Shown here in pieces: positions 14,120 through 26,200 of a stretch of 64,000 bases of DNA (positions are counted from its first letter, which is position 1; every line of letters begins with the position of its first letter). The DNA lies in NCBI GenBank assembly GCA_016785225.1, contig JAFBJZ010000228.1, positions 248,001 through 312,000 of the forward strand, given 5' to 3'. This DNA comes from Psettodes erumei. Taxonomy: Eukaryota; Chordata; Actinopteri; Pleuronectiformes; Psettodidae. The translations under genes were made by a program, and so were the position numbers. Below the pieces are notes generated by a model. It saw only the letters and a program-made list of their open reading frames with translations, was not told the origin of the DNA and ran no database searches.

Positions 14120-14270
14120 GCCGATGCTTGGTGAAGCATGGTGGTGAAGATGGTTAGAATGCACTTAAAGGGACCACTGTCACGGGGCCGGGTCAAATGG
14201 CCGAGCATAATGGGAACAGGAGTCCTTTATCTGCTGCTGCTATCAACCTGCTTCGGCCAAGACACAGAAG
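14120..14270 (+). CDS. pcdh15: pcdh15 exon 2: 5' UTR end, start codon, signal peptide (residues 1-44)
   Basis: The acceptor CTGTCTCAG|G follows a long pyrimidine tract, so the exon starts at 14120 and at least one non-coding exon lies upstream. The start is ATG 14138 (A at -3, G at +4). An in-frame TGA at 14132-14134 rules out a start further 5'. The product opens with a basic stretch (K4, R7, K11, R16, R18, K20), then a hydrophobic core GVLYLLLL at 28-35 and predicted cleavage after CFG40. That places mature Gln1 exactly as in mammalian PCDH15. Further in-frame ATGs encode M5, M8 and M25; M25 alone would leave a 16-residue signal. The mammalian signal peptide is shorter (26 residues) and unlike this one, as expected for a fast-evolving leader. 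Donor G|gtaaag at 14271, phase 1. Confidence 0.9.
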
Positions 14271-17200
14271 GTAAAGGCAGTCTTTATGTCCCCTCCTCCC
14301 CTTTTCTTATCCATCTCTTTTTCAATCATCCCTTTAGCCTTTCTCTTGTCTTTTCTCTTTGGTTCATCTCCGTTCTCTGTCTTCTAAATCAGAGGCGAAT
14401 CAAGTCTGCTCAGCAGGGATTTGATATCAGACGTGCACAAAGTACTAAGACCATCTTCGTCAACTGCGGTGTCACAAGATCTTGCCGATTCATTATTGAT
14501 CCTTTTTCATATCTGATCATGACAACACAATTTTAAAAAAGGATATGCTGCTGTTTCTTCAGGTTAGCCTTTTATTTTACCATTTCCTATCATTTCCTCT
14601 TCTTTTTCAATTCCTGTCAACCTCTTTATGTTTTACACTTGAGTCAACCTTAGTTAATAATTGATTATTCATCACTGATCTGACATCTGAAATTTTCTTG
14701 CAGTTTACCATGCTCACCTTTACCATGTTGTAAGTCTCAGAGTTTTGTGTGGTCTACATATTGTTGCAAGTTGTTATTGCCAGCAATACTAAGGCTGTTT
14801 TTAGCCACATTAGCGTCATGGGCCACGGAACACCAGTCAGTCGGTCCACCACTGTGGCCTGGACTGAAATACTTTATATGCCAACTGCAGGATGGACTAC
14901 CAAGAAATTGCGAGCATCAGCTGCAATTGTTACACTGTCCCAATAAAGCAGATGGATGCCAATTTGACCATGTGCCATCAAAGTCCCACCACATCTTATT
15001 AAAGAATAAAAGCTACTTAGTGGAGTCCTTTTGTGAGGTAACTGCTTACACATAGACTAATTCAAAGGTTTTCACTTTTAATAGATGTTATATTTAATTT
15101 TCTATTTCATTCAAATAATAATATGGAACAACAGAATGTTATTGAACTTGTAACTTAGCGTATGGTTGGGTGTGGTTGGGGTCTCGTCAACTATGTTTTA
15201 ATCTTCATGGTCTGTGTCTTCTCTCGTTTCACTTTGTAAGAAGAATCTGCAATTCATTTGACATTGGTAATAGTTAATGGGGGATAATGGCAGGGATTTT
15301 ACAGTATAATGTTGAGGGGAAAAAATCCCCACATTTATATTTCACTGAACTCAGAGCAAACTGAAGCAAGGCAAGACAGAAATGAAGTCATCACCGATGG
15401 GACAGCTCAGCATAATACTCTCTTGACTTCTCGCTCGATTTGTCGGAATATTAATATTCCATTTAACTCTTAGTCCCTGAGATTTATCTGGTTGGCATTT
15501 AGCTGACAGGGGCTGCAGCCAAAGGTGAATATCTGTGAGTGTGTTCAGCTCCTCAGCAGAGGTGGGGGTGGGGTAGGGGTGGGGGGACATATGCAAGTAT
15601 GAAGCATGTCAGTAAGTGTGTACACGTGGTTCTGTAGTGGATTCATTGTCAGTGATGGTGTGCAAATCCAGACATCCCTTCAGTTCAGATCTTCCCGTGT
15701 GCACCTGCCTCTACTCTTCTCTCCCCATCACACCTGTCCACCCGCATTACACCTGTAACTCGGTTGTTTCCTAAACTGTTGGCAGGATCTCCGAAAGCAG
15801 GATTGCAGGCATTATTCCAATGGATCAGCGCATAGCAAGAATAGTATATTTTAATGAGCCTGGTTCTCTGGTTGACAGACAGACAATATTTTACTCAGTC
15901 TGGGTCCCCTCATGACATGAGTGCTAGTGTGTTTTTAATGAGCTCGGGTCCCAGGACGAGCGGTTGATTTTGGCTGTTTGGACCCCGCCCTGACATGAGC
16001 GCTAGTATGTTTTAATTAGCCTGGGTCCCAAGGTAAGACACTATATTTACTCACTTTTTGGTTTCCCAAGTGACAAGCGTTCCAGTATATTTTTAATGAG
16101 CCTCAGTCCCAGGGTGAGAGACCACACAATGTGTCAAATCAGACTCATGGCAGAAAGCTTAACAGCTCCAACCCATTCACTCCTGTTTGTTTTTTTTCAC
16201 TTAGAAACTTCCCATATTTTCTAACAACTGTATAAGAACATAATGATTTGGGGCTAATTGGAGAAATGAGCACACACAAATAGTTTACTCCAGCTCTTTT
16301 CGTTGGATTGAAACTTAACACACCTGCAAACTACCAACACTGAAGAGAGCAGAGTGAAATTCACACCCTCTGTCTGGTGGCTTCCTGCACTTGACTTGAG
16401 TCTGATTATAAATTCATTTGAAGCCTGCAGTGTGTAGGTGGTGCTTCAGTGGTTGCTTTAATTGAATGTGACTTATCTGCACAACGCGAAGGGGGCACAA
16501 CAGAAAGCGTGAAAAGAGTCACGCCTGAGTTGTCTTCTGTTGTGGGGGGTGGGGGGCCTAAATGCTCGTGAATGTATTCCCTCACACCTGTGTGATTGTC
16601 TGCATGCCTTCCACCGTGACGACGAAACCACGCGCTGTGTTTGTGTGCGATTTACGTGCCTGTAAACACGTGGGCACACATCTATTTCAAGATAGCCTCC
16701 TCTGTTACCAAGTCTCTTCTCTCACCACGTCTCTCTTGAGCCGGCCAGCAGCACAAGAAAAAGAGTAAATGTCAATCTGTGGCGTGACTGTGGCCCGTTC
16801 CCAAACCAATTCTGGGGTGTCACTCTAAATAAAGTCACGCTCACAGCTCCATAGAGCGCTCTGCATCAAAAGGGAGAGCAGAAATAAACAGGTAAATTCA
16901 CAGCGAGTACAAAACATCTTTTGCTGTAGACACCGACAGAAGGCATGCTCGCTCTGCTGTTAACGCAGCCTGCACATTGTCTATTGTTTTATGCCACGGC
17001 CGAAACAATCAGCATTCAGAAGCACTGTACTGAGTTCACATTCACAGGAGTTGATGTTAAATGGCCTTCCCTTCCTCATGACCTATTTGCAAAGATAACG
17101 TTTTAAAAGAACATTTTAAAACCACAGAAAGGTTTATGGTGAATTTGAGTTTTTTTCACATAGCAAGTCAAAAGTTACACGACTATGGTATTTTCTCCAT

Positions 17201-20200
17201 TATCCAGGACTCACACCTCACTAGCTGGCTCTTAATATGGTGAACCAAAGAACCTTCTTCTCCTCCTCTTGTTCTCTTCTTTTGTCCCCTCACTGCTTTT
17301 TCTGTCCATCCATTTCCTCTCATCAGTTCTTGTCATCTCCTCCTTCTACCCCCAGCTCTGAAGTAGCCTGGTATTTTGCAAGTTTGATCATTCTCCACTT
17401 CTTCTCTTTGCTTCTGGAATTTTATCTTTCATTCTCATATTTACACCTATTCCTTTCTCCATGCTGCCATCACTCTGTTAATCTCTCAACAACCTCTTTC
17501 CCAACTCTGTACATTACTTTCAAGGGAGCATAGTTTACTCATTGTGTTGATTCAGTGAACTTTACCAGATGATGTCCCTGACACACAGAATGCACGTGTA
17601 ACCGCTTTGACTTTATTGTGGAGAACATTTCTTTGTTTTGGAAGTACTGTGTACTCACACTGCCACTGAATAAGAGGAGGTCGAGGCTGAAATGAAAAGG
17701 CCTACAAGAAGTGTAACATCACTAATGACAGAATAGAGGGAGACAGAGAGAAACTTTTAACAAAGTAGTAACATATTTTTGAGGATGAGGTGAGAAGGTT
17801 AATTTCATGTGAGGACATGTTAAACTTAGCAGAAAAGTGAATTCACCTATAACAAGATTTCTGAAACGACTCTGCTGCTACCTACCCTCTGCTATGTAGC
17901 ATCTCCTGCTAGCAGTTTGCTAGGTTGTATAAATCTAGCAAAAAGATTTAGGTCCGTGTAACACCCACCTAAATACACAAATAGTCAAAGATATAGTTCT
18001 TTTTATGTATGGGCAAATGAGACAAGTGAGCATTACAGCTGTTGGCGGGTTTTGTTTTTCAGGGTTTTTTTTCCCAGCTAAGCCATTTTTTTAAAACACA
18101 TTTTGGAGCTAGTCTGTCTTCCCCCTTGCATTTGTTGGCACATTGTTCCAGTTCATGACACCAACTGCAGATCGGTTGACTGCATGAAACAACTGGCAAG
18201 AAAACTGTGAGTGTGCTCATGCCCGTGCGCCACATGGAGACCCACTGACAGCGAAACAGAAGTTGGTTTCTGTATTGTGATGTATTTCCAAGTGGAAGAG
18301 TGTAAAGAAAAGCAAGAAAAAATGCAGGGCACATTTAAAGCACAGGTGAGAATGACATTGATCGTCTCACCTCTCACTGAAAATATTAAAGCAGCATATG
18401 TATGACCTAAAATGTTGACCAGTTCCTTTAAATACTTGCAGAAGTGTCCAGACTGCACCTCCAGGTGGTTGCTGGCCACTTCAAGAGCGTTTGGGGTTAC
18501 GGCAGGGGTGTTTATGTATTTTCAGCATGTGTCCTCAGAACAACTATCGTCTGATTACCATCACTACCTCTGTCGGCCGTGTTCAGCTTCACACTGCCTG
18601 AAAACAGACTTGACATACTGAGACTGAGACTGAGACTGAGAACAAGAGAGAGAGAAAGGGAGAGAGTAAGGATAATGGATAAGCCAGCACAGTGACAAAG
18701 TGGTGATTCCTCCAGCTCTGAGCCCCAGTGTGTGTACGCGTCTTCGTGTGTGCGTGCGTTTTTTGTGTGCGAACGGGTCGACAATCCATTCTCTCCAGAG
18801 ATACATCAATCTCGCACAAGGTCACACTGTCTCTCTTCTCTCTCTTCTTCAGTCCCCTCCTCTCCTCTCCTTTCCTCTCCTCTATGAACCCTCCTCTTCT
18901 TTCCCCCTCTCTGTTACCCTCAAATTGTCTCCTCTCTCCTCTCCAATTTTGTCCCCTCTGCTCTCCCTCTGCCCTCCATGGATGAACGGATCGGAAGGGT
19001 GGGGATTGGTGGGGGTTGGCTAGAGGAATGGGTGATGGATGAACGGCTGGGTGGTTGGGTGGAGAAGACGGAGAGGAATCGGACCCCAGGGAGAGGTGTA
19101 GATTGGAGTACCTGCTGATGGAAGCTTAAAAAAGGACATGGCACACGAGAACTTTAAGAGTGGATAGAAAAGAAACCCTTTCTTGTATCTGTCTGCTCGT
19201 GTACTTCAACCTTTCTCCTTTTTTTCCTCTCTGGTCTGAAAGACTGCGTTGTATACTTGTAGAAGTCAAGCCTGTCAAATATATAGCAAAACTTTGTGGC
19301 TTGTGGATTGAAATGTAGACACCAAGGTTAGGACAAATGAAAGAAATCACTCGTGTAGCTTTCTGTTGTAACATTTTCATTTACACAGTTTCAATGGTGT
19401 GCCTTTAATAAGTAAATAATCTCAAAATGGCTCTTTGCATATTAATGAAGTCATATCAAACGAGCCCAATATGTAATTAACTTACAAACCCTGTGGAACA
19501 CTATTAATGGCTCCACGCCCACACGAACTGCTGGAATGCTGCACACATGAAAACACTTATACACAAATTACTCACAATATTAGGTCAGTGTGGTGCCATT
19601 AATCCTCATTAATTTTATTGTCTGCCTGTGACAAAAGAAACACATTTTTTACAAAATAGTATTCCAATTCAGTCTGACTCACGAGAGCGGACAGCTTCAT
19701 CATAAATATAATCAAGTTTGCCATTTCTGTGAGAATGCCAGATCCAGTTTCTGTGGCCATCGGTCAGACAGTGGAAACAGAAATCTGACCAAACTGTAAT
19801 CACATCCATTTGCCTTTATTGCAAGTTTGTTCATATATTATTCTGACATATTTTGTTCTAGTTCACCATCGTTGGCTTTTTCTGATTTTACAATCTGGAC
19901 TCCAGGCAAGGTAGCCAAGCGAGTCTTTAACAGATGGTAACAAGGAGAATGCAGTCAAGTACAACTTCATCCCAAATGAGTGCAAGTTTTTGAAGGCATG
20001 GTTAAAAAAAAAATTTCTTAAAACCAACTCATATTAGAGAGACTATGCTGAGCTATGATGTTAGAAAGTTAACATACACTGCGGAACACAGGCATCTAAA
20101 AGGTTTTTGCGACTAATTTGTTTCAATATACTGTATTTTCAATATCAGGATGAATTTAACAATTGCAAGTGGAATAGAAACTTTATATGTTCATTTGCGA

Positions 20201-23200
20201 GCTCTAGCATTTTGTTGCCCTCCTACAGAAGCAAGCTCGCTGCCTCCCTCTGCTCAGCTAACTGGCTGCTGGCTGTAGCTTGTTCTACCGTACACTCTTC
20301 CATCTCTCAGCAAGACGGCGAAGTGCATTTCCCTGAAATGATGAAAGATTGTTTTAAGGTTATTTGTTTTACTTGAGCACATTGACAAAACTCAACTTCA
20401 ATTGTCTCTATTGGATAAAAAGCAAACAAGATGAAGACAGCCGGCTACTTTTTCTGTCCTGTGAAATGGGCTCAGAGTGCAGTCACAGGCCCAATCTGCA
20501 ACATCATCAGAAGAAATGAGTCGATTATTTCAGCAGAGCCAAACCAGTGCAATGGTTCAGATGGATCAGGGATTCCTGTGATACTCTCCACTGTTGTTTG
20601 GGAAGAAAGCATCCTTGGTAGGCCAATGCTTCATGCTAGTCTATGTCATCGGATGCTGACACTCACACACTATACTATTTTTTGAATGCATGTTTCTGTT
20701 CCAATTTAGCTTTCCAAGGCATTTCATATTGTATTTTCCCCAGCACACTGTTTTCTTTAGAAATGCTTTCTAACATATGGTACAGAAATCCTACGGCAAA
20801 CAATTAGTTATGGGCTTAGCAGAAAAACTGGAAACGGGGAAACAGCTATGTTCAAAGCCTGGTGTGAAGACTCACTAATCAAAGCCATATATTTTGTTAT
20901 TTTCAATCCATACAAATACTGAAGCGTGAAAAACAGTATGTGGTTGTAAAGGGGCTCAAGGAATATTGAGGTACACCTTTAATATTGCGACAATAACACA
21001 ACATTAAAGGCCGATATTAATCCCTTTGTTGTAGGCAACGTGACAGCTTTTCTCCGTGGAGTAACAGTCTACATAAGCAATGAATCCTGGCTCAGTACAC
21101 ACAGAGTCAGCGTTGTCCAGGTGCCCTCACTGACTCACAGTCTCAGCATGTATATTTCATGGTAACTCGAGCATGTGTGAGCGCAGACAGGCATGATGGG
21201 TTCGGCTGTAAAGCGGCGCGAACGTGCGCATGCAGTAGTGTCGCGGAGAAACGGTCCCTCCGTACGTTTACGCCCGTGCGTGTATCACGGAGACAGTTGC
21301 TAAGCTGTGCGCCTGTGTGTACTGAACAACAATACTTGTTTTCAACAAGCTCAAGCCTGTGTGGACTCCTGGGTGATTGCTGCGGTCTTCTGCTGCAGTC
21401 GCAGACACACTCTCTCTCTCTCCCTCTCCCCTTCCACAGTTGACTTTGTTCTTAAGGGGGGCTTTTCTCTGCCACCCTTGGCAGCCTGTACCTGCCTATT
21501 CTGCCTGCCAAATTTAGATGGAAAGAATTTGAATAGTAAATAAAGAGAATATTGATTGGCGGGTTTATATATAGAGGCATCGGATAGATGATATATCTGA
21601 AACAGAACAACCTCCCCCCTTGATTGCATGTGATATTGTCTTAGCAGAGCGGTCTAAGTCTTTATTTTTTCTTTATGTGATCGACACCTTGAACGCTTCA
21701 CCCCCATTCCCCTCGCATAGCTCTCCATGGATCTTTTCATCAGCTTGACATAAACCTGGCATTAGATGGATTTATTCACTTGTTAAAAGCACAAAGTCAT
21801 TCCAATGATTATTCCTTCCCACAAACTTTGAAAGACGAGTGCACAGGTGCATGTTTATCGGCGAATAAGTGAGTGCTTCAGGGAAGACAAGTATCATATC
21901 AATGAGAAAGGCACAGGTAAACTTTTGAGGGTGAGCACGAGTAGACACTCAAAGGGGGATAAGCACGTGCAAACAAGGGATGACTAACTAAAGGATCTTT
22001 TTTATTGGATGTCTCACACAAGCACATGCACCCTTGTCAGGAAATATGCGCGTGACCTGCTTGAAAGAAGAGCAGAGAACTGGCATTTCGATGCAGTTGG
22101 CTCTTCATCCTAAATCTCGCTCCCTGGTGGGGCTTTCTGCAGTAAGAGTCGACTGTCATGCAGAGAGAATGCGCATGACTTAATTTAGAACCTGACTGTG
22201 GTATGTTTTGGTTAATCTTTGGTAAAATTGCATTGACAAATTTGTTTCAGTTGGTACTTGAAGGAAGTTTAATGTAGCCACAAAGAGATTGAACTCTAAA
22301 CTAGCATTACTTGTATTCATGGTAATCAGTTTAGCTTATTTCATAGCCAGATCATTGTGTTCATCTGTTGCTCTGTTGCATTACAATCCAGGGATTTTGC
22401 CCTTTCATCCCATTTAATTTGTATTATTTGAGGGGGAGAAGCATACTGACAGGTGGAGAGAAGGAGGCAGATGAGAGGAGACGGAGGAGCGAAGAAACAT
22501 AAAGACAGAGATGCCCCATAGAGAACAAATGGCTGGTTAGTAATAGATGAGGGGCATCAGCTTACACTGAAGGATAAAAAGGCAGTCAAGCAGGGGATAC
22601 ACATCTGTCATCTGCCATTCACACACACTCAAACACAGGCCAGCTGGTAGAGAGTGATGTAACTAGTGACTATCGTTCCATGTGGCTCATGCATCTTTCT
22701 GGACTGCTAACCTGAGATGCACCCTGAGAAAAAACCTTTATTTAAAAAAAATGAAGCGGTGAAATTCTCACTTACCGCCACAGAAACCTGGGAGGGTGGA
22801 TGAACACAACAGGCAATCAGCGCATGTTTGTGGCTGGAAAGCTGATGAGGGCTCACGTCACGGTCACTTCATTAACGCCTTCGACTGGTTGGGGGAGCCC
22901 GCTCAGAGAGGTGGAACTAGAGGTAGCATTAATCTCATGCACATGAAGCCCTAAAAGGATGTGGCTGGCCCAGCCCTGTCTCTCCCAAATTAAATTCATA
23001 TGCAGCTCATTTGTACGGAGCCTCCACAGGGTCAAGGTGGACTTTTTTCAAAAGGCTGAGTCCTGAAACTGTCATTCATGAATATGTTTTTTTTGAGAAA
23101 ATGACTGTAAATGTTTTAACATAATAAGGAAATGTGAATTGAATGTATGTAAAGTATGTGCACATGTGAAATATTCACTGTTGACATACTGAAATATCAG

Positions 23201-26200
23201 ACGGCACAATTAGAATTTTTCTGTTATGTTTTGGCAACTCAAATCATTTGTATGGAAGGAGAGCAGTATTAGAGAAACACATTTCCTAGATTGGAAAAAT
23301 AAGACATTACTGGTACGTAATCTAACATTTGGTCTGAGGGGTCAGTTTTAAATCAGCGCACCTATGAGCTAAGAAAACATTCTTTGCCACCTTGTCACCA
23401 TGACAAATTGAGGAACCAATCATTTGCAGCACTAAGATAAGCTAATTCGGAGAACCTGAGACAGTTTAATCTATATGAGGGAACATTCAATACCGTCGCA
23501 CCTAGCAAGAAACAAGAAACAATACCAATGAATCCCGAGATAATCTATGATGCCACACGGTTGTAAAGCTTAATCATGAAGGGGAAGAGAGAGAGAGCGG
23601 GAGAGAGAGTGAGTGTGATCATTGTTCCATGAAGTCTATTTTCTAGGTGAGCAGATATCCGTCTTCCTGCCTTGCTATGGAATTTTTTCTCCAACTGCCC
23701 CTGAGAGCCGTACAGTAATGTTGCCCCATCTGGTAAATGTGGGTGTTCTTGTATTTCCATATCCTGGCAAGGACAGAGGGATGAAGGAGGATCCTTAAAC
23801 GCCGTTGCTGTTTTTCCCACTGAATGGAACTATTTTTAAGCCTCCAGTTTGGGTTATAGAGGGATTTCTCCATATAAGTAATACTGTAAGTGTGGGTGGG
23901 GGCTTTTGAATGGAGGTGGAGAAAGCATATAGAGATAAACACATCATCATTTGTGCATTGTGCATGCAAACAGACACACACACACACACGTCACAGCATA
24001 TTTCTCGTTTCGCTTGTGCTCTGTCTTCCTCCCCTCTTCCTTAAAATGTCAAACCAACTTACTGCATTTCACGTTTCATACGATTCTCCTCTTTTTGTCA
24101 CTGAGGTTAATTCTTATCTTTCATGACTTTTTTTCCCTCTGCTTTATCCTTCTTCCTGTTCTCCCTCGGCTGCTACTCCCCCCATGGTGGGACGTGGCTG
24201 TTTCTCTGGGCAGACTGGCAATATGAGGGTAAGAACTGTCTCCTTTCTCCTCCTCTGTTCACTGTTTTCAGTCACTGTGTGAGGTTATTAGCCCCCGCTA
24301 ACCTTGCAGAGATGGTTGAAGAGGGTTACAGCTGTCGTCACTGATGAAAATATAGATCTACCAAGCTTATCCTCATCCCTGCAGCCACGGTTTCTACTTT
24401 GCAATGGGTTTTTTTTTTCTATTTTACCTTTTCAACTTTGTCACTGTTTTCAAAAAGAGTCTCTTTCCTGTCCATCATCATTTCTCTTTGTCTGGACACT
24501 CCATTTTCCTCCCTTCATTTTTCATACTTCCTACTGCTAACCCTTTAAACCTCAGTCCTTTTCTCCACCCCTCCCTATTTTCACCCTCACTCTTTTCAGT
24601 TCTTTGTTGTGGCTTCTCTCCATCTCTGATACACAAACACATGCTGTCTGTTGAACTGTGCTGTGCAGAGACACATTCATTTTTATAAAATAGAATTCTT
24701 ACATTGATTGCAGCAGCTGCTTATTGTTAAAGGGGGGAAAAAACCTTCAAAACCATTAAAATGTCTTTCTAAATACTAAGATTCATTAAGTGAAATCATC
24801 AATACACTAAGATGGATCTAAAGAAATGAAACCTTAAAAGTGCATCAATGCGTTTTTCTTTTTCACCCTTGCAGAATGTAAACTGTCTCGATCGGGTCCT
24901 CCTGCTACCATCGTTGCCATAGACGAAGAGAGCCCCAATGGTAAAGTATTCATCTATTCTTCATTCTGAATGGGGTGACAGATTTCTGTCACCTCAGGTG
25001 TGACAAGGGAACACTTTTTTAGAATTGAAATTTTAGAAGATACTCATCATCTTTTTACCAAACGATAAACAAACATTGTTAGATGATCTTGACCTTTTCA
25101 GCGGCTGCTGATTGGTATGGCAGGTAACCAGCACTCATTCATATTCATTAGCTCTGTGCCAGCTGTGTCGTCATTTGGAGTCTGATTCCTGTTGCAGAGC
25201 ATAAGACCTCCGGTCGTTCAGTTCCAGCTACGTCACTTTGTATGAGCATAGAAAACAAAAAGAGGCTGAGAGTTGGATCCGAACATTAATGTCATTCATT
25301 CATCTGTGCAAAAGTGGAGCTACAGCAGGCAGTCAGTTATCTTAGCTTAGCATAAAGATTGTGAAACCTTTATCTGGATTCTCTACTGGTTGCCTAACAA
25401 GAGTTCACTACCCCAATAAAATAACAGTTCTACAGACAAAATTTCTTCAATCCAAAAATTCCCACTTTTTACACTTGCACAGGTTGTTTATTAATTAATT
25501 TTCAGGTTCATGTTCACAGTGTTACCTTTGACAAAGTCCATGTTTTTTTATAGGTTTGTCAGTTTGTTTCGATTTAGAAATGTTTTCCAGAGCTTGACTT
25601 TGTGCATTGAGTGGTTGTTTTGCAAAGAAATCTTTGACTTAGACAAAAATGATAGTATTGGATCCTGGATGCTTGTTAGGCCAGAACTCCTAATTTGAAT
25701 ATTTGAGACAAACGGATATTATTTCTCTTCTCTTCTCTGTTCTTCTCCTACTTTTATCTGACTCACCAAAAATAAGGCTGCCAGAATTTTCAGTTTGCCT
25801 TTATCTGAACACTAAAGGAAATATCCTCAGTGCGTTCAGTTAGCTCAACCTGTATAAGATAATTAGTGTGTCTTGATTAGACTGTTCAGTGGAATATAAC
25901 CAAACACACAACTCCAGAGTCTGCTCAGAGGTGTGTTTCAGCACAGTCTTGCATGTGTACATGAACATATTTTTTGTGGGGCTCAGAGGAGGGATCGCAG
26001 TTTAATTGATGAGTGTAATCCTTACTTTAATCACAAGTGAATAAAGGCTTATGCTGTCCTGGATGAAGGTCATGAAATCTTATGGGGGAAGGTGAAATGC
26101 ACACAGGCGATTGTGCCGTTAATACAGTCACACTCTTATCTTCAGCCTATAGATTGCTGTACAGAAACGGCGACCTGTCATAATGTTTGCCATGTCTGCC

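Larger units (their letters stand above)
14271..24213 (+). other. pcdh15 intron 2 (9.9 kb)
   Basis: Separates the signal-peptide exon from the microexon. It holds a diverged ~80-bp tandem repeat (15844-16120), polypyrimidine stretches (17250-17510, 18825-18985), a (GAGACT)n hexamer near 18619-18642, a POU-type motif (19434-19448), a fish repeat copy (20250-20345) and a CpG-dense patch (21165-21320). No further coding exon was recognised. Confidence 0.85.

Noticed and set aside
13787..14164. 125-codon minus-strand open frame overlapping the start exon
   Set aside because: No homology and antisense to the exon 2 acceptor and start codon.
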